Positions 46,597-57,313 of a stretch of DNA of 64,000 nt are shown piece by piece; the first letter of the stretch is position 1; each line of letters starts with the position of its first letter. The notes beneath the pieces were generated by a model. The model was given only the letters and a program-made list of their open reading frames with translations. It had not been told where the DNA came from and ran no database searches. This DNA is from Talaromyces rugulosus (taxonomy: Eukaryota; Ascomycota; Eurotiomycetes; Eurotiales; Trichocomaceae): positions 2,046,001-2,110,000 of the forward strand of contig NC_049562.1 of NCBI RefSeq assembly GCF_013368755.1. The letters are read 5' to 3'. The position numbers and the translations under genes are program-made.

Positions 46597-49164
46597 TGTG
46601 ACAAGAATTGCTGAAACAAGGATAGAGAGTGTCTGCGACACGCAGTCTGTGCACTGGCAGACAGCGGACTTTGCTCCACCCAGCTACCAGCACCACCGAC
46701 GATTCAAAAGAATCAAGTATGCTCTAGTTTACTTTTTTTTCTTCCGAACAGTGAGACCCAACGTATGGTGTTTCCTCGGTTCGGAAAAAAAAGGAAGTGG
46801 AAGAAGAATCAGGAACAAACGGCGGTGTTGTGTTTCGGTTGACGAGTCGATGGTCGGAATGAAAACAAGACGCAGCGAGGTCTAGGCTCGGGTTTGTATG
46901 CGCGTTCGGTGTGAGGACCAGATGTGACAGTGTCGAACCAAAGGCCGATTGAATACAAGCTAGTTGTATGAAACGGAGGGGGGGCCGTTGAACTGGAAAG
47001 ACGATGGGAATTAGCACCGAAACAGTGAAGTGATGAAAGATGGAGATGTTTCGAGGCGCCGACGAGAAGACCCGAGGTACCCGTGTTTTTACAAACGCAG
47101 AGGGAAAAAAAAGGCGGGGCTTTCAGGCAGGTGCAAACGAAAAAGAGAAAAACACCGGGATGACGAGAGGGAAAAAAAAGAAAAGAAAAAGCGAAGAGCG
47201 AAGAAGAGTGTAGGCGGTGTCGACAAGAGAGAGAAGAAATTCGACGGCGGGTAACGGTACCTGGAGATTTTTTTTGTGGTAATTTTTGGGGATAGTTCTT
47301 GTCTCCCCCTTGTAAAGCGATAGTCTGCACGCGATTGCGGAGGCTGTCTCTCGAGAAAATAATAGACGTCAAGCCTAAAGGGATCGCAGGGAGGTGACAG
47401 TGCGCAACGGAAATCGAGGGCGCTGTTGAAACAGAGATGACCGGCCCCAAACGCGGTAGTAGGCGTGGTGTGGTGTGGTGTGCGGGAATTATAGGAAATA
47501 ACGGCGAGAGGGGAAGAAGAAAGCGAGAGTACCGCAGCTCACTCACAAGAGACCAGTGTGAAGACAATGGTTGACTAGAAGAAGTCAAGCAGCAACGACT
47601 CGCACACACGAGGGGAGAAAAAGAGAGGGAGGGAGGGGGGAAGAAGAGGAGGAGAGGAGGGGAGAAAGAGTTGGAGACCGGAAATGGGCGAGATTGAGGA
47701 TTGTGGAATCCGCAACGCAGGAATTAAAAAAAAAAAAAGTCTTCCGCTTGCCCAGCTTACTTAGTGAATTCTTAGTGAACCAGCCCGCCCAGTGACCGAC
47801 CCAGGGAGCCGTTTTTTTTTTTTTTTTTTTTTTTTTTTATTACTTAAGGATTGCCGAAGGCCCGCGGCTCCGTGCTAAATATTATTATTTATTATTCTAC
47901 AGTGTGGTTTGTGGGTACCTGTAGCCTGTACCAGCGGGCGTATTCCACACAGATAATAGTAATAATACATTTGATGTATTTTGTATCTACAGTATTATTG
48001 GCGGGGTATCTTTTTTTCGTGTATATTTAATATTACTTTAGGACTTGATATATAAATATACTAGTTCTTTATTCTTCGTGTAATTGCTCATTCAATTATT
48101 AGGTGCAATGGATCCCCTCACAACCACTTAACCCTAACATACCAGCCAACATGCCGACATTTCCCCCGTACTACGTATTATTGCTATTATGACCTGAGGT
48201 ATTATTACTATTCCCAAGCCCAAGTGACATATGTACATATGCACCGCGAATCACCAGCAAGCAACCCCTCAATTGAGCTGGCTGCTGGACACGCAACCCC
48301 GCCCAGACCATGCCATGCTATATAGTCTGCAGTCTATAGTCTAGAGTAGCCCTCGACACCGGCCGGATCGACGGGAGATTTTCTTGTGTGCTTTTCGAGA
48401 AGCATTGGCTGCCACGGGCGATTGACTAATTGTCCGTGATTAGATGTCAACTCTGAGGGGCATGTGCATACGGTACTACGTAATTAATTATAATTGCATG
48501 CAACTAATCGATTCGGATCAAATCTGTCGCGACAGCACCCGCATGTATCCGATCATGGAAGAATACCTCTTGGATCATTGATCAATTGATGTCTTAGATG
48601 TAGTGTGTGCTCTCAATGTCTCTTCATGTGCTAGACCTATACACATCTCGATGCCCCCCAACTTCAAGACCAATATCAACTATTTACCTCGGATGTCGGG
48701 TCTTGTCTACCTAATACATAATTTCTATCTACAAAGTACTCCGTACGTGTCTTGATTCTTCACTTTCACTAACCCTAGAATAAATCACTCGCAGGCTGCA
48801 GCGCTAGTCGCATCTACTAAGCAGAACTAACGCGGAAAACTAAACACCAAGGATTGATCGCTGCGACACTGCACCGTGCACGAACGATGCGCCCTCGAAC
48901 GGCAGCTTCTGCCAAATCAGATCTGCTTTTGATACGGGCAATAAATGGAAAAATGGAAATAATACAAGCATGGCTTTCGCCCCAGGGTAGCAGTGAATTT
49001 TTTCATTTTTTCATTTTTTGGAGAAAAAAAAAAGGATATTAAATGTTTCAAATGTTCTGCGGCCGGACATGTCTCCGAACCACTCCGAACTAGGTAGGGT
49101 ATATATCTCAACACCAATAATAATACTAAAAAGAAAATAATACAAAAAAAATAAACCTCACAAA
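46597..49164. other. Long gene-free stretch upstream of the La-motif gene
   Basis: About 2.6 kb. The part next to the La-motif gene (46600-47750) is strongly pyrimidine-rich on the minus strand (purine run on plus around 47613-47670) and is probably a long leader and promoter. Beyond a 27-T run lies AT-rich DNA with a short telomere-like taaccctaac near 48128. No coding or tRNA gene was recognised. Confidence 0.45.
47812..47838 (+). repeat. 27-nt poly(T) tract
   Basis: A pure T run of 27, followed by TTATTAC and AT-rich DNA. It is the longest homopolymer in the window. Confidence 0.95.
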
Positions 49165-51607
49165 TCACCAGTGCCGCACAGATACCAGGACCTGTTCTCG
49201 TGGATCAACCTCCAACCCAGACGCACCCCCAGCCCCCCAGCGATGGAGCAGCTGCCACACTGCCTTGCGCCGGAGTCCCTCGCGCACGGCAATCTTCTCC
49301 AGCGCGTCGTGGCCATTGAAGTACTTGACGAACTTTGGCCAATGCTTCTTTAATGAATCCGTAGCCGCCGAGTCGTCGCCTTCGCCCGCCGTGTTGGACG
49401 GTGTTTCTGCGCCTCCTGCTGCTGTTGTTGTAGCTGCTTCGGGGAACCGACACATAATCTCGTCCAGCCATCGAGACTCGATCGGAGACGCGCGATGCGG
49501 GAACATAATCAGAGATGACATGTTCAGGTGCGAGTTGCGGTCCATGTAAGAATCCGACAGGCGGTAGTAGTCATCGTCAGAGCCACGCCGGCCGGGCATC
49601 GGTGTGAGGGCATCGCTGACTTCGCTGCCCGAGGACGACGACGAAGACGAGCTTGCACCATCGTTGTTGTCGCCATCCGTTTCCGTCTTGTCCGAGTGTC
49701 CTGACGAGCTCGAGGGCTGACTCGAGGCCATGTATTTCTCGACCTGCTCTCTTCGCATAGCCTCTTCCACCGCAATCTTGATCTGCGGCGTCACTTTGAC
49801 TCTCGCGAAGCATCTAAGTTGTGTCACCCAGCCCCCTCTCAATAACCACGTAAGGATAGAAAAGTAGGCCTCTTTGTGGTCCTTGCTCGGAATGAAGCTC
49901 GCAAATGGACGCGGCGCGAGACTGAGAGCCGACAGCATCTTGGGTAAGCTGGGAAGAGTAGGGAAAGCAGTGGCATACGCTTGCGTTGCTCGTTTCAGCT
50001 GGCTGAGATCACAATTCGGAGATACTATATAAGTATCACGTTGGTGCAAAGGCGGTATCGCCCGAGCCCGTCTCCAGTAAACCAGATGTTGCGCTAGATC
50101 GTGGATCGTATCGAGAGGAATACCGGAAAGCGCCGAAATCTGAGCAAAGGACTTGTTGGGTTTGGACGAGCGAATATAATGCGTGAGAGCCGGTGCCAGT
50201 TCGCTGCCTTTCAAGGCTTCCACAATACTTGCCTCACTCTCGAGAAGTAGCAATGCAAAATGCTTGGCCAGCACTTGATTTGGAGCCTCCAGTCCAGTAT
50301 CGTGCTCGGCCGTGACGCTGTTGGCTGTTGTGAGCCACATCCCGGTCAGCGACGTGTCGCTTCTGGGAGGGAGATCTGCGATGGATGTCGTAGGAGGGAT
50401 CTGGAAGTCGGCCGAGCGTGACTTGAGGGATACAAAAGCAATGTCCGATTTGGAGATCTTGTCGAAAACGGAATGAATAGCTGCCGCAAGAGACGATTTA
50501 GAGACAAGCTCCTCATGGAGGCTTTCTGCAGAGACATCTGTTCAAACATCAATCTGGATTCATAAAAGTAACTTTCAAAATACTCAGTAAACAAGTCTTA
50601 CCTCTCTCCCGCGCTCTCTCCTTGATCCGCAAAATATGCTGTGCCTCTTTCCATACATAGTCGGACTGGTCTTGCTCGTATTTCAAAGCCTTGCTGAATT
50701 TTTTGGTGACATGCTCGTACATTTCCTTCAAATGGGCCGAATACTCAAGGAGCGGTGGCGACAAGACAAACACAACGTTAAACATGGTCATTGAATCCTT
50801 GTCCGCCTCGGGAGTGTCTGGATCATCTCCTCCATGCTCATCATCGTTTTGGTCGGGATTCTCATCGGCAGAATTCTCGTCATCGTTTCTTATAGCTTCG
50901 TTTTCAAAATCCGGGACTTGTGATGACCCATCCTTGCTGTTGGCCTCGTTTGCTTTGGAGACCCTCTTCTGCTGCTGCTTCTTCTTTTTCCTCCTTTTCC
51001 TTTTCCGCCATTGCCCGTCGTCGCGCACAAACACAGGCCAGCCGACAAAAGCTAGGTCATTTATTCCAATCTCAAATCGTCTCTTATGCCAGGTTCGAGA
51101 CGGACTCAACAGCTTCTCCCACACGTCCGATGGCAGACCGAAAACCGAGTCCCACGATACGCGGCTGTTCGAAGACGAGCCATTGCCTACTCGGCCAGAC
51201 GCTGTCAAGTCCGGGCTATCTCCTCCCTCAGAATTATTAGCGGCCCTCCTCTTCGTGCGACCCGAATTGAGCGACGGCGGGCGCTGCGAATCTCCGCCTG
51301 CAGAGGTCGTAGTCGAGGCATTGTCGTCGGTGTTTGCGGTGCTTTGGCGAGGGCCCGGCGTGCCTCCTCCTCCCCCTCCAAGCACACTGCTGCTAGGAGG
51401 GCCCTCATCCTCGTCGGAGCTGGACTCGCTTTCTTCATCGGATGCAGAGTCGTTGGCTGCTCTTCCTCGTCGAGAGCTGGAGCCGAGCTGTCTCTCGAGG
51501 TCTGGGTTGGCCGGCGTGTGGAAGACGTATCGTGGCCCCGCTCGCGATTGCACCACGAGAAAAATGGCGACCAGCCACGGTTCAGGGGGCCGCGCTATGG
51601 AAGACAT
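49165..51607 (-). CDS. NPR3: Nitrogen permease regulator 3 (SEACIT/GATOR1 subunit)
   Basis: Exons are 51607-50602 and 50537-49165 (intron 64 bp), giving 792 aa. The N-terminal longin-like part begins SIARPPEPWLVAIFLVVQSR and has GPRYVFHTP. A long acidic and Ser-rich insert follows. Family motifs include RRFEIGINDLAFVGWPVFV, FNVVFVLSPPLLEYSAHLK and the C-terminal winged-helix part (FAQISALSGIPLDTIHDLAQHLVYWRRARAI, then WPKFVKYFNGHDALEKIAVRE). Npr2-Npr3-Iml1 is the GAP complex that turns off TORC1 through Gtr1 when amino acids fall. The Ser/Asp-rich inserts are longer than in yeast, as is usual in filamentous fungi. Confidence 0.93.
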
Positions 51608-51897
51608 CGAGAGAATATGACGTTGGTCTCATAATTATTCATGGCGGGCTGGGGAAGAGAAGAGTGCGAAGTCGGAAGTCCAATGAAATGCGGTCTGGAA
51701 ACTCGGGCTGAAGCTTCCCCACGTTCCGTCGCCGCACGCCAATTATAGCTCTATCGCTCAGTGAATTATGTTCAATTCCGTCTTTTCAACAACTACTGTA
51801 CAGAAGATATAGAGATAGTTCCCAAATGCCTTAGAACGCCCAGAAATGCCTTTATACAAGAGATTCACCTTCCATCAAATAAATTCATCGATTCTGG

Positions 51898-52484
51898 TTA
51901 GCGAGTTGACTCCTCCGCCGCAGAAGCCGGCGTTTTGTTTTCCTTGTCAGGCGCATTCTGCGAGAATTCAAGCCCGAGATTTTTGAATTCGTCAGGTGCC
52001 ATGAGGTTCCTATTATTCACGTCCGAGGTCAATCTTTCTGCGCTCGACAAGGTCCACGGAACCCCGAGGGAGAAAGACTCACTTGTCCATCCGACAGCCC
52101 AAGTAACCCTTTGCAAGCACTCGGCATTGCTCGTCATTGACTCCTCTTTGCGACTTGAGACACTTTAAATAATTCATAATCAAATGCTTGCATTCGCCTG
52201 TATTTCGACGTATCCATCATCAGTCCAGTCCCGGCGATTATCATGAAAATGTCATTTATATATATATAAGGCGATTATTGCGTACCGTCGTGATCGAGTG
52301 GGAAGCTGCCACGCTCTGGTCTGGAGGAAATATGTTAGTGTCATGGGTTCTTCTTCTAGTTTCGTTCGTTTTGAGGAGCATGCTCGATGGCTTTCGCTCT
52401 AAACGTAAGAGGTAAGTATGAAATATCGACTTACGGAGTTGGCTTGTAGTTGACGGCACCCCCGCCAGGAGCTCCGAAACTCAT
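51898..52484 (-). CDS. COX19: Cytochrome c oxidase assembly protein Cox19 (twin CX9C)
   Basis: Exons are 52484-52435, 52320-52286 (35 nt), 52197-52083 and 52009-51898 (introns 114, 88 and 73 bp), giving 103 aa. It begins MSFGAPGGG and has PERGSFPLDHDGEC as in Cox19. Both CX9C motifs are exact: C-KHLIMNYLK-C and C-RVLAKGYLG-C. After them come RMDKNLMAPDEFKNLG and a short charged tail. Cox19 is a small intermembrane-space protein, oxidised by Mia40, that works with Cox11 in copper delivery to cytochrome oxidase. Four exons for a protein this small mean the gene is invisible to a plain ORF search; each join keeps the frame. Confidence 0.94.
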
Positions 52485-52905
52485 GCTGTAGAATACAGAA
52501 GAAGAAACAAAAAAAATACTTGTAGAGTGTCGGATTTCTTCCGACCTGGAATCGAGATGCGATAATTAATTGCTGTGTATCCAAGCGTGGTTCGTCAGAC
52601 TCGGGGAAAAGAGTTGATCGGGGAAGACTGGCTGCAAACACTGCAAACTAAACAAACAACCATTTCCCAATACCGATTCAGTTTAAGCAAGACTATTTGG
52701 TTTTTTTTAGAGTAGATTATGGTTATCATTTTGGGGTTGATTATTCATCTATGACGCAGCTGGCAAGTTTCTTCAAATTTGAACAGCCCCTCCTTGGCTG
52801 AGTATTTAATACATGTAATGCCCCACGTCCTCAGTTGACATCTCGTCTCCCGGAAATATACAACAAAATTGAAGTCAAATACTGAACAGAAAGTTTCCTA
52901 TTAAT
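52485..52905. promoter_or_regulatory. Divergent promoter region, COX19 / GFA-domain gene
   Basis: 421 bp between divergent starts. No clear element recognised. Confidence 0.4.
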
Positions 52906-53514
52906 ATGCCGATGTGAGTTCATGTCATTAATTTAATACATATTCAGTAAGCTGAAAAAGAAACCAAAGGGAACTCGAAGGCAGCTGCCAATGTGGTGGC
53001 GTCCAATTCCGATTAAAGTCACATACCCCAGTGCCATATCAGCTCTGTGCTTGCAGCATCTGTCGCAAAGTCTGCGGATACAATGGCAGCGTTAATCTGG
53101 GCGGAATCGCTGATACGCTGGAAATCAAGCAGGGGAAAGAATTGATCAAGTGAGCTAGGAGCCTTTACTTCTATTACATGCTGGTATGTGATGATTGACT
53201 GGCGTATTAGAAAATACAAAGCAATCAAAGACCGTGGCACACCTGACGAGGAGCAATGCTCGTCTGAGAGAAGCTTCTGCTCCGACTGTAGCACGATGCT
53301 GTGGTTGTGGGATCATCACTGGCCGGAACTAATTCACCCGTTTGCACCAGCTATCGATACTGAGCTGCCAGTGCCGGATGAGATGGTCTGTATCATGGAC
53401 GGCTCAAAGCCGGACTATGTGCGCTGGCCAGAGGGCAAGAAGACGGTCCATGAGTTATATGGCAATGATAGCTTGGAGGGGTGGCATAAACAGCATGAGC
53501 TTTACGTTAAATAG
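52906..53514 (+). CDS. GFA/CENP-V (Mss4-like) zinc-binding protein
   Basis: Exons are 52906-52913 (8 nt), 52970-53149 and 53211-53514 (introns 56 and 61 bp), giving 163 aa. The first exon encodes MP and part of the next codon. The acceptor is the AAAG at 52966-52969: an earlier TTCAG would leave a 34-bp intron and the wrong frame. The product begins MPMELEGSCQCGGVQF, the usual GFA start. Zinc ligands are present: Cys9, Cys11, Cys29/31/34 (CACSIC) and Cys86/89 (FCSDC). Related proteins act on glutathione adducts such as S-hydroxymethylglutathione, but most fungal members are uncharacterised. The function is only known at family level. Confidence 0.88.
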
Positions 53515-53684
53515 TCAAGTCTAGTAAATACGATAAGAAAATGCAAAAGGTCTAGTGAAATAGCAGTCATCAACTTAATTATGTATCTATACTATGATTG
53601 TATAGCCGGGTAGCGGACCTATTCAAAGGATGTTAGTCCAGGTCATCATCTCATATCATGAAAGATTAAACATGTCACATCCTC

Positions 53685-53772
53685 CAAGGTCAGTTCTCCA
53701 AGGTGAATATTTTTCTTCAATGTGGAAACTCGGTAAGAACACAGCGAAATATTTTTTGTTCATCACAAAAGA
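53685..53772 (-). ncRNA. Box C/D snoRNA candidate 3, guide for large-subunit rRNA
   Basis: Box C is GTGATGA (53766-53760) and box D is CTGA (53693-53690). Just upstream of box D, TTCACCTTGGAGA is complementary to TCTCCAAGGTGAA, a conserved segment of 25S rRNA; at least the TCTCCAAGGT part should hold in this fungus. The terminal stem is poor, so the ends are approximate. Confidence 0.6.
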
Positions 53773-53993
53773 AGATAGAGTAATAAAGAAAAGAGATGGT
53801 CACTTACTCAAATGAGTTTTTTTTCTTCTTCCAGTACGTTTGGTCACTTAAGCCTAAAGCCATCGATTAAAATCAGCAACACATTCACATAACAAAATGA
53901 GATATAAACATGTAAACATAGGACGTGGCATCGTGTGTCAGGCTAAGTCAAGTCAGCTAGGTCCGTCGAAATCGGAAGAATTAAAACATACCT

Positions 53994-54086
53994 CATTAAA
54001 TCAGAATTTTCAGTGTATAATAGTCATTCCGAAACGCAGATGTGCGCCCGGTCAAACAGTGTGAATAACGTCTTCATCATGTAATG
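53994..54086 (-). ncRNA. Box C/D snoRNA candidate 2 (target unknown)
   Basis: Box C is ATGATGA (54080-54074), box D is CTGA (54004-54001), and the flanks form a five-pair stem (CATTA with TAATG). I found no convincing rRNA complement beside box D or a D' box from memory, so it may guide an unrecognised site or be an orphan. Confidence 0.55.
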
Positions 54087-54438
54087 GATGCCGTCCATAA
54101 AAATAAAAAACAGAATAAAAAAATGTGTATGTACCTGAAGGATGCATCTGTTAGTATACGACACCCAAATGTATGATTGTTATTGCCCGTCATGTGCGGA
54201 GTTGATCAGCTGACGAGTTCTCAACAAGCAATACCCTTTCCCAGCACCCGCAAAGTTTGTACGCTTCGCATGTAATGGATGAGGGTCTAAGGACGCAGTC
54301 TGTCCGCCCGTTCGTTCAAATTTCTTCATTTTCCAGGGACTAGAGAGCAGGAGAGTAATGTATTTACCTGTTCAAATCAACTGTTAGTCTGGATAGATTC
54401 AAATAACTCGTTGAAAAAATGAACAGTTTCCCAAATTG

Positions 54439-54529
54439 GAGTCAGACAAGGCTGAAACTTAGTACAGACAGATTCCACATAGAAGATTAAGTTTGAGGAA
54501 TGCCTTAGCGTGTCATAGAGTCATCACTC
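54439..54529 (-). ncRNA. Box C/D snoRNA candidate 1, guide for 18S rRNA (snR41-like site)
   Basis: Box C is GTGATGA (54527-54521) and box D is CTGA (54445-54442), bounded by a GAG/CTC stem. Directly before box D, TAAGTTTCAGCCTTG is complementary over 15 nt to the universally conserved 18S segment CAAGGCTGAAACTTA. The fifth base from box D pairs with the G in CAAGG, which appears to be the site methylated as G1126 under snR41 in yeast. A second stretch, AGGCATTCCTC, matches GAGGAATGCCT near the 3' end of filamentous-fungal 18S rRNA. Confidence 0.75.
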
Positions 54530-54800
54530 GAGGAAAGGGATCAGGAAGGAAAAGAAAATTTGTCTCATACCTTTTAATTTTTTAGTGTCTGATCGTGGCC
54601 ATTGGAAAGAGAAGGCCAGCTCTCTGGTGAAGGAGCCAATAATAAATAAGAATAAATAGAGAAAATAAAAGTATCAGCACGAGCTCGAGGGCATCGGCGT
54701 CCAGGGTGAAATATGTTGAGAAGAGAAAGTGAAGCTGTGGGCTGCACGCTTAAAGAGAAAAATCTCATTAGTGCATAATGGAGATCACGTGTGACCCACT

Positions 54801-55603
54801 CACCGAATCGGGCCTATAGCTTTTATGCGCGCTCTGATTGGTCAGAGCATGCTGCTAGCCTGCTACAGTAAGCTGCATTATTGCTCGATAGCAAGACTTC
54901 CAATGTTTGTCTTGAATATTCGTTTCTAAGATTTATAATTTGATATAGCTGAGAAATATACTTTTGGTATATGTGGTGATTTAACATGTGACTATGGGAC
55001 CGTCCCATGAACACACATTTATCCACATTATTATATATTTTTTACACTCATATGGGTAAATTGATGTCAGTTAATGACTGACGTAGAAATTTAATGTACT
55101 CCAATATCCTTAAAGCCACACAATTGAATGTGGTTTGTTTTTTCTAGGAATATGGAGATTGTGTGCTTAACGCCACCTCGGTAAAGTTTAAATGCAAACG
55201 TCAGTTTGACGCACAAAACTATGATGATGACATTAAAATAATAACATGGGAAGAATAAGCGCTCATGGATTTTGGGGTGAGAGAAACTTTTATAGTAAAA
55301 ACATCACGGGCCTTCCAATGCTTACATTTGCGAATTGTACTAAACAAAATCGCCTAAATAGCCGCATGAACAGTTATCAAAAGTAATGTGATCTTCAAAT
55401 GAATCCATAGAAATATTGCTTTTGAAAAAATGACTCATAGGGACGTCACCAACTCTCATAGTAGAGACAATTGGCAAAATCACATGTATTCGTCAACCTG
55501 ACGTACATGCCTGTTTTATATAATAGTACAACGTGCTGGAAAGAAGAAAAAAAGTAACCAAATTTGCGAGGTTATTGGACACATCAACCCTTGAATATTC
55601 ATC
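54801..55603. other. AT-rich intergenic, promoter side of the aldo-keto reductase
   Basis: About 800 bp, no gene recognised. Confidence 0.45.
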
Positions 55604-56701
55604 ATGGCTGGCACAAAATGCAAGCTCAACACTGGAGCGCAGATTCCGTCTATTGGGTTCGGCACCTGGCAGGATGTTGGTTCCCAAGAGGATGCGGTCA
55701 AGGAGGCTATTAAGGCTGGGTATAGGCACATTGATACCGCCCGAGTGTACGTATAGAAACAGTGCGAAACAAAAAAAAATCTATTGCTTACCTAGATAAC
55801 AGATATGGCACCGAGAAAGCCGTGGGAAAGGCAATACAAGGGAGTGGCATACCACGCGAGCAGCTCTTCGTCACCACGAAGCTCTGGAACAATAAGCATC
55901 ATCCGGATGATGTACCCAAAGCCCTCGATGATTCCCTCAGGGATTTGGGACTGGACTACATTGATTTATACCTGATACATTGGCCGGTGGCGTGGAAGCG
56001 TGGCGACGAGCTGTTTCCCAAAGAAAACGACAAGTTTGTCATGGAGAACATTGACATCGTTGACGTAAGTTGATATTCTTCTTCAATAAACTCATGTTCG
56101 GGCTTAAAAAAAATTGTAGACTTACAAAGCCATGGAAAAACTGCTACAAACCGGCAAGGTCAAGGCAATTGGCGTGTCCAACTTCTCCACGGCGGAGATG
56201 GAACGTATATTAAAGAATGCGTCAGTGGTTCCTGCAGTCCATCAGATGGAATGTCATCCCTGGTTGCAGCAGCAAACATTCGCCAAATGGCACAAAGAAA
56301 AAGGCATTCATGTCACCCACTATTCGCCGCTTGGCAACCAGAACGAGCTTTATTCGGGTCCAAAGCACTTGGGAAAGCTCATTCAGCACCCGGTTCTCTG
56401 TGATATCGGCAAGAAGCACAACAAATCAGGGGCCCAGGTTGCACTCGGTAGGCTAATTTCTTTCGTTATTCAAGAGTATCGCATTAATCGCTGACACATT
56501 CCAGCTTGGGGAGTTACCCAAGGCCATTCGGTTTTGCCCAAGTCCAAGACCCCGGAACGCATCAAGGCAAACTTGGAAGGCGATTTCAAACTCAGTGACG
56601 AGGACATGAAGAAGATTGGAGAGATTGACCAAAAATTACGATTCAACGATAGTAGCGCCGAATTTGGCAGGGAGTTCTTCTCGGATTTGGATGGAAAATA
56701 A
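55604..56701 (+). CDS. Aldo-keto reductase (AKR3/Gcy1-like)
   Basis: Exons are 55604-55746, 55803-56064, 56120-56447 and 56505-56701 (introns 56, 55 and 57 bp), giving 309 aa, the family's usual length. The catalytic tetrad is complete: Asp44 (HIDTA), Tyr49 (VYG), Lys74 (TTKLW) and His107 (LIHWP). The NADPH site residues appear in [14 protein letters not shown] near the C-terminus, and [14 protein letters not shown] and [10 protein letters not shown] are typical. The fold is a TIM barrel in the cytosol. Likely substrates are small aldehydes or glycerol/dihydroxyacetone, but specificity cannot be read. Confidence 0.93.
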
Positions 56702-57313
56702 GGATGACATCTTAGGCTGAGATCATTACTCTAACAAATAGAGGAATAAAAAACAGCAACGATATACTTGGAAGGTTTTAGTCGCGCCGTATTACGGACC
56801 CATCAACACTTTACACGTGCAATAGCGGTAACATCAGTGCGTCCACTTAATTTAAATTATTGAAAGTTATGATCTTCCATGGCATCAGGTGGGGCTTGCG
56901 TATTTGATACAGATCCAAAGTATGACCATAAGCGCAGCTTGTGTTTATGTTTTGTTACAAATTAATCTTCATAGAAGCACCAAGTGCCAAAAAATAATTA
57001 GTATAAGATTCAAGCTGCATGCGTATAGATATTCCCAATCAGGACTAGTGAATAGCCCGCAGATTAGAGCGTAGCCGCTAGGCCCAAAGAGGCACACTGG
57101 GCGATCTGAGCGGTCGGCGGGTCATTACGTAGGAAATTACTGTGTTGCCTGCCCACCACCGCGGTCGTTTCTTACTCTCCCCCCTGTCTATCGCTTATAG
57201 TTTATAGGACGCCGAGTATCGTTTAGTTGGCGACCCGGCGATTTTTTTGAGGACTGCATATCGGTCACTATTATTATATAGCGCGTCTCAGATTGAATGC
57301 TGGCGAGCGCAGA
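56702..57313. other. Intergenic
   Basis: About 610 bp, promoter side of the PAP2 gene, no gene seen. Confidence 0.45.

Larger units (their letters stand above)
53500..54800 (-). ncRNA. Probable non-coding snoRNA host transcript with three intronic box C/D snoRNAs
   Basis: No frame here is coding, yet the minus strand has ordered splice signals. Inferred introns are 54570-54368 (GTATGAG...CTAAC...CAG, 203 bp), 54134-53943 (GTACAT...CTGAC...TAG, 192 bp) and 53807-53619 (GTAAGT...CTAAC...TAG, 189 bp). Each holds one element with box C and box D. Their near-equal length, far above the 50-95 bp usual in this window, fits introns sized for a snoRNA. The transcript limits are guesses. A TCACGTGTGACC element at 54785-54796 lies where a promoter would be. 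The middle intron is the least certain, because its donor directly follows an acceptor-like TACTAAC...TTCAG. Confidence 0.6.

Noticed and set aside
46809..47609. A 266-codon minus-strand frame upstream of the La-motif gene
   Set aside because: Low-complexity Ser/Pro/Phe composition from the pyrimidine-rich leader, with no domain and no splice link to the next exon.
48120..48140. Telomere-like taaccctaac
   Set aside because: Only about one and a half repeats; expected by chance and not an array.
54574..54768. A 64-codon frame at the start of the snoRNA host
   Set aside because: Ends just before the first donor, has no recognisable features, and fits an untranslated first exon.
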